A DNA stretch of 64,000 nucleotides from Flavobacterium taihuense (lineage in GTDB: Bacteria > Bacteroidota > Bacteroidia > Flavobacteriales > Flavobacteriaceae). This document shows, in pieces, positions 45,201 to 53,284 of the stretch (the stretch's first letter is position 1; each line of letters begins with the position of its first letter). The translations under genes were made by a program, and so were the position numbers. Under the pieces are notes generated by a model that worked only from the letters and a program-made list of their open reading frames with translations, made no database searches and was not told the origin of the DNA. The stretch covers positions 189,785 through 253,784 of the forward strand of contig NZ_JAHWYN010000001.1 of assembly GCF_019351435.1 (NCBI RefSeq), in the 5' to 3' direction.

Positions 45201-45524
45201 CACTTGATTCGATTTGGCTACGCTAGATTTTTCTAATGCGGGAGATATTGCAACCGATTTTTGCATTTCCGATTTTTTCTCCTCAGCAGTACCATGTTTC
45301 TTTTGTGCTTTTGCTGTTTTTACGATTTTAGCCTTCTGAATGTCTAGTATGGATGCTTTTTTTAAATTTAAGACAGGATCGAGTGCTTCTGGTTTTTTAG
45401 CTTTCGCAGCAACGGGCACAAGAGCAGTTTCTTTCTTTTTCTTCTTGATTGCAGAAGGAAAGAAAGGCGCTGGTTTTCGCTGTGGTTTTTTAACCGGTTT
45501 AAATTGAAGTCCTGTTTTAGACAT
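42204..45524 (-). CDS. 1106-aa putative eCIS cargo toxin with nuclease-like C-terminus
   Basis: A very large protein with four visible parts. (1) Residues 1-~330: disordered, Lys/Pro/Ala-rich, starting MSKTGLQFKPVKKPQRKPAP. (2) About 330-540: long helical/coiled-coil region. (3) About 540-860: hydrophobic and amphipathic helices (for example AIGFLAGLLGLGDLSKKV, then PINKAIDWVLEKAG), a pattern I recall from eCIS-linked polymorphic toxins. (4) About 960-1106: a compact domain with GHLLNHNLGG (987-996), NLTPLTR and NKDHNADIEETVK, resembling His-Asn metal-dependent nuclease toxins. It has no signal peptide and no DUF4157 HExxH site. It lies between the tape-measure and ATPase genes, the usual effector position. 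Toxin activity is inference. Confidence 0.6.
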   Translation of the reverse strand: MSKTGLQFKPVKKPQRKPAPFFPSAIKKKKKETALVPVAAKAKKPEALDPVLNLKKASILDIQKAKIVKTAKAQKKHGTAEEKKSEMQKSVAISPALEKSSVAKSNQVEDMSNQKTKKFDSKKFSDAILENIKKVIPKNKEEMEKDQTSSEKMGAAQQGITDTLEKEKQNTNGDLSNAVTATPDQASVVTKVATPLPKEDIGAYPVVSNPGFAPPLKTAQDNDLSADSKKIDSELANNDVSEEQLQNGNEVAFDHSLTEKKESQKKAENTHQQYLKSANPIAGATKNSTNALTTGGLAKMSATRNKQLSQVDKNKELKKQKEEEVRTKVATDLNKIYDDTKLLVETNLKNLTEKVNKDFDEALDIANKAFEKNVKERTDTNWLEDLANWAAGIPNDIKKVFIEEQDNFINSLAPVVRKIGDFVEKELNRATKDIEDGKIKTQNYWKNQDKDTQRIAGEVFAHATDRFTELDSKVEEANEGLKQSITTKFNAAVAKLEETFDKIQEENKSWLERAYDAVVGVIKAIIEMKNLLLTILAKVADVVGKIILDPIGFLSNLLDAIVLGFQNFGKNALEHLKKGFFEWLMGNMPPSIKFPKQWDLTGIFEFIMSVFGLTWENIKARATKMYGATVVAALETGFEIFQIIRKEGIGGLWKYIKEKIGDLKVMVVDAIQTMLIETVIKAGITWVISLFNPVGAFIKACKLIYDVISWFINNARRILDLINSIVDSTALIVAGKITQAATFVENSLAKLVPIAIGFLAGLLGLGDLSKKVQALLDKIQAPINKAIDWVLEKAGNVVKTLFKAGKAGVKKLMSFFSIKKKFKTEDGHSHSLYFEGTEENAELMVASTPATFAKFISKLGKTDAKKAESKKNAQAEFNLLKVAISKKNKSAKGSEKYQTEQTEKYEVVTDHVNKLSNHMIPLFNMESIGKFELTFGSLQNGFGTSMEVKNLHKTTKPPTGSVPGVTNAGYETLKKKRNGSSTYYILGHLLNHNLGGSGNDFRNLTPLTRKGNKDHNADIEETVKKDLADDKVINYKVTPIYGGNSVKNQPQNLSAKRKKIIEMEEKTPSIINYEFSSWKKDDPNTKVTKSDHFNNGLDYTHGDYVE

Positions 45525-45555
45525 TTATATTCAATGGTTAAGAGGTTAATTTGAT

Positions 45556-47019
45556 TTAATTCCAATAACACTGCAAGAAATCCTCCATCCAAGGTGTTTT
45601 TATCATTTCGATTCCCCAAGGTAATTGAGCCAATAAAATATCCACACCTTCCTGTTTTACCCAGAGTTCCAGCTTTTCATTTTCAGTCAATAAAATTTTA
45701 CCTTTTCTTTGCAAAAAGGTTTCCCGTAAACCAGCAATGGAGGTGTCGCCTAGAATTTTCCAATGTTCAATCACGGCCTGTAGTAAACTTTCGCATTTTT
45801 CGATTTCTTTTTGCGTGATTTCTAGTTGGGTATTCACGACATTTTCTATAGGAAAACCACATAAAATTTTGTTGAGAACCAATTCATTTTCTCCAATTTT
45901 TGTTTCTCCCTTAATTAAAAACTGGGTCAATAATATTGCTTTATGTTGGCTCATTTTATTGATCCAAATATCATTTTTGGTTAGTTCCAATTGCTCAAAC
46001 AACGATTTTAAGAAAGGATGAAAAAGTATCAAACCTGCATTTTCTATATAAATCATATTTTCTGTTATTGAATTGGGTGTTTCTAATTCGATTTTGCTAT
46101 TAATTTTGAATCTGTTATTTTCTTCGAATGATGAATTTTCGAATGATTTTAAAGAATTGAAGTCATTCAAAATCACTTCCCAAAAAACTATAAAATCATT
46201 GTTTATAGTCAAAAGATTGTTTTTGTAAATACTGATTTTGGGATTCAAAATTTCTTTTAAAGTTATAAAAGAAGTTATTTTTATATCCCAATGCAAAGAG
46301 GAAATGGTTCGGACAGTTTCATAGACAACTGTTTTTGAAACTTTTTTTTCTTTGAAAAAATAAAATTGCCAAGCCATAAATTCAACCCAACTTTCTAAAG
46401 ATATATTGGTAAAATAATTTGCTTTTGATACTAATACAAATTGTAATAATTCTTTGAATTCGTATAGGAAAGCATCAATTTGGTTTTCTACTTTGGTTTT
46501 AAAGAATTCTGGGAATGCATATATAAAACGAATTAAAGAGTTGGTATTCTCTAAAAACAAAACTTTTAATTTATCTATAAAGGAGGGGTTAATTTCTAAA
46601 TGAACTATCAATTCCTCAAGGTTTTTAAATAATGTATTTTCGGGAATAATTCCTTTTTTTAGAAATTCAAAAAATAAATTTTCAGCGATTATTTCTTTAG
46701 TAAATAGTTTGCCGAGATTTTTAAATACAGATGGGTTTTGTTCTAAATTTTCAAAATGTAACTTTAAGTACAATTCAATTTGTTCCAAAGAATGCGCTAC
46801 AATTTCTTCTTTCCAATTTTTTTTGGAAAGCGGGTGAAGTTTTATTTCCAGTTTGTCAATTTTCCAAGTAAAGTTCTGAATAGAGTAAAGGTTGAGTAGC
46901 AATTCGAGTTTCGGATAAAATTCCTTTTCCATCAATGCCGCAACAACGCTTTGTACTTCTTTTCCAAAATCGGGTGAAGTACAATTAATCTCCAATGTAT
47001 GTTGCTGAATTAAATGCAT
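45556..47019 (-). CDS. eCIS tape-measure protein (CIS_TMP family, Afp14-like)
   Basis: A 487-aa, mostly helical protein. The N-terminus MHLIQQHTLEINCTSPDFGK, the region KIDKLEIKLHPL, and the C-terminal block NAGLILFHPFLKSLFEQLEL, SQHKAILLTQFLIKG, NELVLNKILCGFPIENV and WVKQEGVDILLAQLPWGIEM match the contractile injection system tape-measure family. It should line the tube lumen during assembly and set its length. It is close (3 bp) to the unknown 239-aa gene upstream. Confidence 0.82.
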   Translation of the reverse strand: MHLIQQHTLEINCTSPDFGKEVQSVVAALMEKEFYPKLELLLNLYSIQNFTWKIDKLEIKLHPLSKKNWKEEIVAHSLEQIELYLKLHFENLEQNPSVFKNLGKLFTKEIIAENLFFEFLKKGIIPENTLFKNLEELIVHLEINPSFIDKLKVLFLENTNSLIRFIYAFPEFFKTKVENQIDAFLYEFKELLQFVLVSKANYFTNISLESWVEFMAWQFYFFKEKKVSKTVVYETVRTISSLHWDIKITSFITLKEILNPKISIYKNNLLTINNDFIVFWEVILNDFNSLKSFENSSFEENNRFKINSKIELETPNSITENMIYIENAGLILFHPFLKSLFEQLELTKNDIWINKMSQHKAILLTQFLIKGETKIGENELVLNKILCGFPIENVVNTQLEITQKEIEKCESLLQAVIEHWKILGDTSIAGLRETFLQRKGKILLTENEKLELWVKQEGVDILLAQLPWGIEMIKTPWMEDFLQCYWN

Positions 47020-47022
47020 TTT

Positions 47023-47742
47023 TTAGTTTACAATTATTTCATTTTTTTCAATGATATTATTTAAAATAGACTCTATACTCGCTTGGGTTTCTTTTTGAAA
47101 AAGTTCAAAATCAAAATGATTTGGTTTATAGGATAGCGCCATAGATGTTGAAATATGACCTGGTTCAGGCAAAATGAGGTGAATTCCTTTCTGTTTTTGT
47201 CTGTCAATCAGTAAGCCTATTCCAATAATCATCATCGGAAAATCAGATCTATTGGATGTAGCCCTGGTTTCGATCATGTTTTTAATCTCTCCTGCAACAG
47301 GAGCTGTACTAATAACGGCATCTTCAGCTTTTAAAAATGGAACCAAAAAGGTAAGATACATTTGTTTGTCATTGATGTTCGGTAAAAAGGGTTGCAAAAC
47401 TTTATATTCCTCTGCTTTTAAAGGAACAAATAACCATTCGGGATTGTTATTATTTTGATCGGGATTAATGGGTTTTTGTAATCGAGATTCTACACAAAGA
47501 TAAAGGGAGCATGTAAGGTTTTCTATTCCAGTAAAATTTACTTTTATTGAAGCAAGTTGTTCCGTTTCTAGAGGCTTATCGACATTCCCGAAATCAAAAC
47601 CATTGATGGGAGTTGGGGTTACGGGTTTGTCTGAAAATTCCAGAATATCTTTAAGGATTTTGTTGGTGTCAACAGCAGTTATATTTCCTTTTGCAATAAT
47701 TTTGCCATCAATTGCTGTAATTATTTCTTGTTTGGTTGCCAT
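47023..47742 (-). CDS. unrecognised 239-aa eCIS-operon protein
   Basis: A soluble protein with no signal peptide. It begins MATKQEIITAIDGKIIAKGN, followed by a possible coiled linker, then a beta-rich part (SIKVNFTGIENLTCSLYLCVESR; MMIIGIGLLIDRQKQKGIHLIL) and a helical end (ASIESILNNIIEKNEI). I recognise no domain. Its place between the 832-aa protein and the tape measure, with 25 and 3 bp spacers, implies a structural or assembly role. It might be a baseplate accessory, a tail-fibre chaperone, or a cargo adaptor. Confidence 0.6.
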   Translation of the reverse strand: MATKQEIITAIDGKIIAKGNITAVDTNKILKDILEFSDKPVTPTPINGFDFGNVDKPLETEQLASIKVNFTGIENLTCSLYLCVESRLQKPINPDQNNNNPEWLFVPLKAEEYKVLQPFLPNINDKQMYLTFLVPFLKAEDAVISTAPVAGEIKNMIETRATSNRSDFPMMIIGIGLLIDRQKQKGIHLILPEPGHISTSMALSYKPNHFDFELFQKETQASIESILNNIIEKNEIIVN

Positions 47743-47767
47743 AACTTTATTTTTTAAAGATTAGTTG

Positions 47768-50266
47768 CTAAGTGTTAAAATCATCATTATTGAAGTCTGC
47801 TTTTTCAAAATCTCCAACTTTTGTTTCCGGATTTCCAATAATGATATTGATGTTATTTCCTTCTGGATTTTGAATGTAAGGCAAGAAGAAATCGGCAAGC
47901 ACGACATTTTGCGGAGTATTATTTTCGGCCAAGACCAATGGTTCAAATTGGAATAAGGTTGTGATATTATTCAAGAAAAATTCTTGTAAATGTGCCGGAT
48001 AATTGTTGGCCATGTTTTGTTGCGCCACTTTTATCAAATTGGCTTTGAGATTCTCTGTTTCATTTTTACAATCTTTGAGCGCATTTACATCATAGGAATC
48101 ATTATGGGAAAATTTGGTTTTATCGAATAAAACGCTTTTGGTAAGATCATCTTTGATTGTTTTTGTTTCTTCAACGGTTCCAAAAGAGAAACTGTCTGTA
48201 TAACTTTTTATGGAATTAAGAAGCACTTGGTATTTTGGAGCAGTTTGTTGCGGTTTGAAAATCGTGGTGTCGGAGTAAACCAGAATGAATGTGCCTCCTA
48301 CTGAAACTCCTGCATGGTGTTCCATTCCTTTGTTTTTTTGTAAAAAGGAAGACAAAAATAAATCCTTGAAACTGGTATTCCATCTCTTTATAGCTTCGTC
48401 ATAAATGACCGTAAAAGAATCTTCAAGAAACAATTCGTTGATTTGGTCCAAGTGATCGATCAAGTCTTCAACTAGAGCTGATAGATTGGTTTTGCCCCAT
48501 AATAAACAAAAACGATGAAACAAGAAAAGAACATTTAAGTTTTTGAAAATTTCGTAAAAGCTTTTATAATTGGGCAAAAATTCGTTTAAATCGTCTGTCA
48601 GCAGGGTTTTTACTTCGTTCAAAATATTTTTGAGTGAAGTAATCGTGGCATCCGTCATGATGGTTTGTTTGACTATTTCGGCCTTGTTCGATGTAATCCA
48701 ATTAATGACAAACTCAGTAATATTGTACACTTTTTTGCGGGCCAAATCATAATCAACTTCAAGGTCAGACCAATCTCCTTGATGTTTAGTGATATCCACA
48801 TCTTTACCTACATAATCAACTGCGTTAAGAGCGATTGTTTTAAAAGGTAAGTTGTAGGTGTCTTTTAAGGAAGATAATTCGGTAAGTACTTCTAAATAAT
48901 TTTTGCCAATATGACCTTCAATTCTTAGAAAGTTATACGGTTCCAAATCATACAAAAGTGGTTTTTTGATCCATTGTAAATCGGTATAATTGGGTTTCTC
49001 GGACTGATACGAAAGGATTTCGTTGGTTTTGTTTTTTACTGTTTTATCAGGATTCCATTTTTTATTTAGATCCAAAAAGTTCGAATAATAATAGGGAATT
49101 GATTTTTTGGACAAAGGAGTTTTACCATAGATTGTGGGTGTTATTCGGATAATAGTATCAGTGATGGACCAAGATTTTATCAAAAGTACCAATCGTTCAA
49201 ACAAAATGTTGAGTTTGTTTCTAAGGAGAATTTCTTTATCGGTATTGCCGGTTTTTATATACGGCGTTCTAAAATTATTCTCTATAGTAATGTTACCTAA
49301 AATAATATGAAAAGGAAACTGACTTTCGTCAAAACAACAAAAAGTAGGATTCTGATTTTCGAAATCTACAATTTCATTATACGCAGAAACAATATCACCA
49401 ATCCAGTCGCACACATATTGAATTTGCAATTTGTCTTTGTTGGCGTTGATGGTTTGTGTTAATTGCGTTTTACAATTATTCAATGTAGTGAAGTCAGAAG
49501 TTGATTTCAGTACATTTTTATGGGTGTTGTAAATCGCATTTATTTGATTGGAAAGCGTGGTTAGAAATGTATCATCATACCAATTTTTGAAACCATCAAG
49601 CACTTGTTGTCCTGTTACTAAATTTTTGAAAGGCACATTGTATCTCGGTATGACTATTTTTTGTGATGCTTTTTTGATATCAAAACCGCTGAGCAATAAA
49701 GGTGCAATATCCGAATTATTTATAACTAAAGGTCTTACTATGAATTCCAGTCTTTTGCCTTTGTCATCACAATTAGTATTGACGCAGTTTTTCTCGTCAA
49801 TCAAGGCTGTTTCCAGAATCAATAGAACCACTTTATCATTAAAAAAACCATTGGGAATAGCTGTTTTAACTAGTTCCGTAGTTGTGGGTTCCAGCAATTC
49901 AATAGCATTTTTGAAAGGCGAATACTTGGAACCGTATTTTAGCATGGGTTCCAAAAAAGGTTCTTTGCTGTAATTGGCTCCCAAAAAATTGGCCGAAAGT
50001 TCTAAATCATGGTAAAATGTAAACAGTTTTTCTTCCCAGTTAATTTCATACCCCAATGAAGTAACAGCCGTTCCGCAACCTATTTTAATTTGATTGGGTT
50101 GTGGATGCGAAATTTCTAATCCACATACAATTCCCATCCCTAAGAGTCCTGTTCGAGACAAGCGGTCTTGTTCTTCAAGATAACTTACAACACTATTGAG
50201 ATGTTTTTGGCTTAGAACTTGATCTGCCTCAAAAACGGGATATTTGGAGTTGTTAAATGCTTTCAT
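47768..50266 (-). CDS. unrecognised 832-aa eCIS structural protein
   Basis: A soluble protein of mixed composition. The N-terminal ~100 residues are distinctive: PVFEADQVLSQKHLNSVVSYL, GLLGMGIVCGLEIS and IKIGCGTAVTSLGYEI, a pattern I recall from other Bacteroidota injection-system clusters without a named function. The centre is helical, with a long stretch of EVKTLLTDDLNEFLPNYKSF type, and the C-terminus is charged and acidic (ADFNNDDFNT). No receptor-binding or enzyme motif is visible. It lies directly after the Afp12-like gene with a 10-bp spacer and may form the outer baseplate rim or hold the fibres. Confidence 0.65.
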   Translation of the reverse strand: MKAFNNSKYPVFEADQVLSQKHLNSVVSYLEEQDRLSRTGLLGMGIVCGLEISHPQPNQIKIGCGTAVTSLGYEINWEEKLFTFYHDLELSANFLGANYSKEPFLEPMLKYGSKYSPFKNAIELLEPTTTELVKTAIPNGFFNDKVVLLILETALIDEKNCVNTNCDDKGKRLEFIVRPLVINNSDIAPLLLSGFDIKKASQKIVIPRYNVPFKNLVTGQQVLDGFKNWYDDTFLTTLSNQINAIYNTHKNVLKSTSDFTTLNNCKTQLTQTINANKDKLQIQYVCDWIGDIVSAYNEIVDFENQNPTFCCFDESQFPFHIILGNITIENNFRTPYIKTGNTDKEILLRNKLNILFERLVLLIKSWSITDTIIRITPTIYGKTPLSKKSIPYYYSNFLDLNKKWNPDKTVKNKTNEILSYQSEKPNYTDLQWIKKPLLYDLEPYNFLRIEGHIGKNYLEVLTELSSLKDTYNLPFKTIALNAVDYVGKDVDITKHQGDWSDLEVDYDLARKKVYNITEFVINWITSNKAEIVKQTIMTDATITSLKNILNEVKTLLTDDLNEFLPNYKSFYEIFKNLNVLFLFHRFCLLWGKTNLSALVEDLIDHLDQINELFLEDSFTVIYDEAIKRWNTSFKDLFLSSFLQKNKGMEHHAGVSVGGTFILVYSDTTIFKPQQTAPKYQVLLNSIKSYTDSFSFGTVEETKTIKDDLTKSVLFDKTKFSHNDSYDVNALKDCKNETENLKANLIKVAQQNMANNYPAHLQEFFLNNITTLFQFEPLVLAENNTPQNVVLADFFLPYIQNPEGNNINIIIGNPETKVGDFEKADFNNDDFNT

Positions 50267-50276
50267 GTTACTATTT

Positions 50277-53200
50277 TTAAAGTGTTCCTAATGCTGTATT
50301 TCCTAATAATATGGGGTTGGTAATTTCACTCAAATGACAATCGAATAAATTGCCTTCAGGGTACATGGTGTTCAATTCATTGAGAGCGTTTATCATGTCT
50401 TTATGATGAAGCAAGAAGCTGTTTTCGTCTTTTGGGAGTATGGTTTTAGAACAGTATTTTATTCTAAAGTAGCGGTAGTTTTCGAGCCAGTTTTTATAGG
50501 CTAATTGAAACTGTTTCATGTCGTTTGCATTTACCCAACAAATTTTTAATAATACATGTGCAGGCGCTTCTTGTCTGAAAATTTTCTCCGCATATTTTCT
50601 AAAAGTCAAGTTTCGAAAACGAGTCAAATAACCAGGTAAAACAATCGTGGCTTTGAAAGAATAAGGGTCATTATTGGCTTCGTCTTTGCAATCGTCCTGC
50701 AAACAAACCGTTAGTAAATCATTGTCATTATTGGTCGTTAATAAAGGTCTCAGCAGCAAATGTTCTATGGAATAAAAATTTTCAAAAGCTTCATTCAGAG
50801 CTTGTAGCAACGAATTATAATAATCGTGCGCGGCTTCAAAAGTGGCAAACGGTTTATCGACTTTGGCAATTTTAGTAGCGTCTTTTTCGAGATAGAGATA
50901 ATATTTGGTACTCGATTTATGAATGGTATAAACATTGGGATCAAAAATATGTTCTTGAAGCCAGTTCCATTTAATAGCCAAATCGGTAGCGGGACTTTGT
51001 ATTTTAAAATGAATTAAGCCCAATTTCGTAGGGATTGACAATTGAGATTGCGGACTATCGTCATTGGCAATATCTCTTAAGCTAATGTCATTTATCCCCA
51101 ATAATTTGGCAACCCGTTGCTCATAACCACCTCTAGAATTAGAACCCCAAAAATCAGGCGGAGTAAGGGTGTTCGGATTTATGTAATCCATTCCAATTCC
51201 TCTTTTACTGCTTATTTCAGGATAGTCATTGATAAAATTTTGCTTGTCTTGTATTAAATCTTCATATTGAAAACTCAATTCGCCCAGACCTTTTGCATCT
51301 TGATTGACCTGATACATCATAAAAACGTAATCGTTGAAGCTTTCTCCAAATCGTGCCATCAAATGGTCCAATGCTCGATTTCGTCGCTCGTAAAACTCCG
51401 CTTTGTTTTCATAAATAGTAATCTGGTCATCATTGGGAATCCATAAATTATCCTCAAAGGATTTAGTATAAAGTTCTTTGGAATAAAATTCACCTCCATT
51501 CCAATCATTTTTAGAAAGAAACTTGGGAAAGTAGCTTCTATCTATTGTTGCGGTATCCAAAATATTTTTGGAATGGTACAATTGATTGAAAAAATCGGCC
51601 AAGATTTGATCATAAAAATGCAAATAGCCCTTGAGCTGATTGACCTGTGCTTTTCGCAAATCCGATTCTTTATCGGATAATTGATTTTTTCCCAAACCAT
51701 AATTTTGAGGAAACTCGTCTTGAATGCTGTAATATTCATCTAGTTGATAAAAAGTTCCCGATGGATAAGGCAGCTCATTATTGGTGTTGAGTAGTTTGTA
51801 ATTTTTTTGCTGTGATTTATATATTTCTATTTTTTGATCTACCAACATTTGATTGTTTTCTGAAAGCAGAAAAGGAATCTTTTTTTGAAACAAAAGTATT
51901 TTGGATTTTTTAGGTGTAAAAATAGGATTCACTTCTCCAGAAAGAGCCAAACTCCAAGGTTGGCTGGAACTTCCGGGAATGGGTTTTCCATTTTTGTCGT
52001 AAGCCGTGAGCAAAAGAGTATTGACCGAAACTACTCCTTTTACCCCCATCAGCACAGCAATAATATCGGAGGAATGGATCGCAGTGGGTAAGGAACAATT
52101 GATTAATTCTTCGTCTTTCAGGAAACCGTGATCGAGTTTGGGACCGAGAAATAAATCTTCTGAATGATAACCTTGATCCAGTAATTGTGCCAAAGTATAA
52201 AATCGAATTGGAGGATTTATGACATCAAACAGCGCAATCTGAATTTGAGCCATAACATCAACCACATTGCATTGGGGTTCCATTTCGATATCGACACAAA
52301 TTCCAATTTCGATACTTTCTATGGTGGAAAGGCATAAATAGTCCTCGGTAAAATTTCTGTTTTGATGCAGTTTTTGATGTACTTTTTGAAAAGTAGCGTC
52401 GACTTTGTTTTTTTTATCTTTAAAAAGGGTAACCAGTTCAATATAATTTTTGGGAACCGAAAAATGAGCCAATACAATATCTATTTCGCTTGGGTCATAA
52501 CAGCTAATGGTAAAAGTCAAAAATTCAACACCACTTGGAGTTTTAAAAAGAGTAAGAACTACCGTGTTGTCAATCTTCTCTATTTTTTTACTTTTTATTT
52601 TTGCAGGTTTACTCAGTGCCTCCAGAAGATTGGCTTTTGGATTGTTCCAAGAGTCAAACATCGGGCTGATATTTACCTGAATCCATTGGTCATGATCCAA
52701 AAATTCAAAGTCCAAAAGAGTCGAATTCAAATCACCGAGAACAGGATCTTCTTCCAGTTCCAATAGCACTTTGTTCAAACCCCTAAGTGGTAATTTTTGT
52801 AATACCGTATTGTTTTTATCAGTAGATTTTAAACTCAATTTATCTTCTACAGGATTTATATAAATTGGAATTTCATTATCGTGTGGCGCAAAAAAACCTG
52901 AAGAATCAATTGTTTTTTTGGTAGCCAAAAACCAAGCATTCGAAATGCCGTCGATATCGATGAGTAATTTTCTATAATCAATTTCGGTAAGTGGAGCATT
53001 GGTAAAAATAGCACTGGCAGGAAAAAAACTATGGTTTGAAATTTTCCCATATCGGTCGCATAAAATGTTTTTAATGTCAAAACTGTTTCGATACCCCAAC
53101 TCGGTAATAGCATAAGACAAAACTTCAAGAATGGTAATCCCTGGATCGTGCGCATTGTAATCGGTCCAGAGTTTATTTCCTAGTTTTTCTATATACTTCA

Positions 53201-53279
53201 TTCCTTCTTTTCTCAAGAAATCATAATCTTGAGCGGGAAGGAGCTTTCGGTCTTTTGCTATAAAATAATCGGTTTTCAT
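50277..53279 (-). CDS. eCIS baseplate protein, Afp12-like
   Basis: A 1000-aa protein started at the ATG at 53279 (MKTDYFIAKDRKLLPAQDYDF); a TTG at 53288 would add three residues and overlap the upstream stop. The near-N-terminal LWTDYNAHDPGITILEVLSY, then ITELGYR, is the hallmark of the Afp12/Pvc12 baseplate wedge family, and YEQRVAKLLGI and LLLRPLLT further on also fit. The C-terminus (EAPAHVLLKICWVNANDMKQF) is typical as well. With the Afp11-like protein it forms the baseplate wedge ring around the hub. Confidence 0.88.
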   Translation of the reverse strand: MKTDYFIAKDRKLLPAQDYDFLRKEGMKYIEKLGNKLWTDYNAHDPGITILEVLSYAITELGYRNSFDIKNILCDRYGKISNHSFFPASAIFTNAPLTEIDYRKLLIDIDGISNAWFLATKKTIDSSGFFAPHDNEIPIYINPVEDKLSLKSTDKNNTVLQKLPLRGLNKVLLELEEDPVLGDLNSTLLDFEFLDHDQWIQVNISPMFDSWNNPKANLLEALSKPAKIKSKKIEKIDNTVVLTLFKTPSGVEFLTFTISCYDPSEIDIVLAHFSVPKNYIELVTLFKDKKNKVDATFQKVHQKLHQNRNFTEDYLCLSTIESIEIGICVDIEMEPQCNVVDVMAQIQIALFDVINPPIRFYTLAQLLDQGYHSEDLFLGPKLDHGFLKDEELINCSLPTAIHSSDIIAVLMGVKGVVSVNTLLLTAYDKNGKPIPGSSSQPWSLALSGEVNPIFTPKKSKILLFQKKIPFLLSENNQMLVDQKIEIYKSQQKNYKLLNTNNELPYPSGTFYQLDEYYSIQDEFPQNYGLGKNQLSDKESDLRKAQVNQLKGYLHFYDQILADFFNQLYHSKNILDTATIDRSYFPKFLSKNDWNGGEFYSKELYTKSFEDNLWIPNDDQITIYENKAEFYERRNRALDHLMARFGESFNDYVFMMYQVNQDAKGLGELSFQYEDLIQDKQNFINDYPEISSKRGIGMDYINPNTLTPPDFWGSNSRGGYEQRVAKLLGINDISLRDIANDDSPQSQLSIPTKLGLIHFKIQSPATDLAIKWNWLQEHIFDPNVYTIHKSSTKYYLYLEKDATKIAKVDKPFATFEAAHDYYNSLLQALNEAFENFYSIEHLLLRPLLTTNNDNDLLTVCLQDDCKDEANNDPYSFKATIVLPGYLTRFRNLTFRKYAEKIFRQEAPAHVLLKICWVNANDMKQFQLAYKNWLENYRYFRIKYCSKTILPKDENSFLLHHKDMINALNELNTMYPEGNLFDCHLSEITNPILLGNTALGTL

Positions 53280-53284
53280 AAGTG

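Noticed and set aside
42204..45524. DUF4157-type metalloprotease cargo
   Set aside because: No HExxH motif or DUF4157 core is present despite a similar eCIS context.
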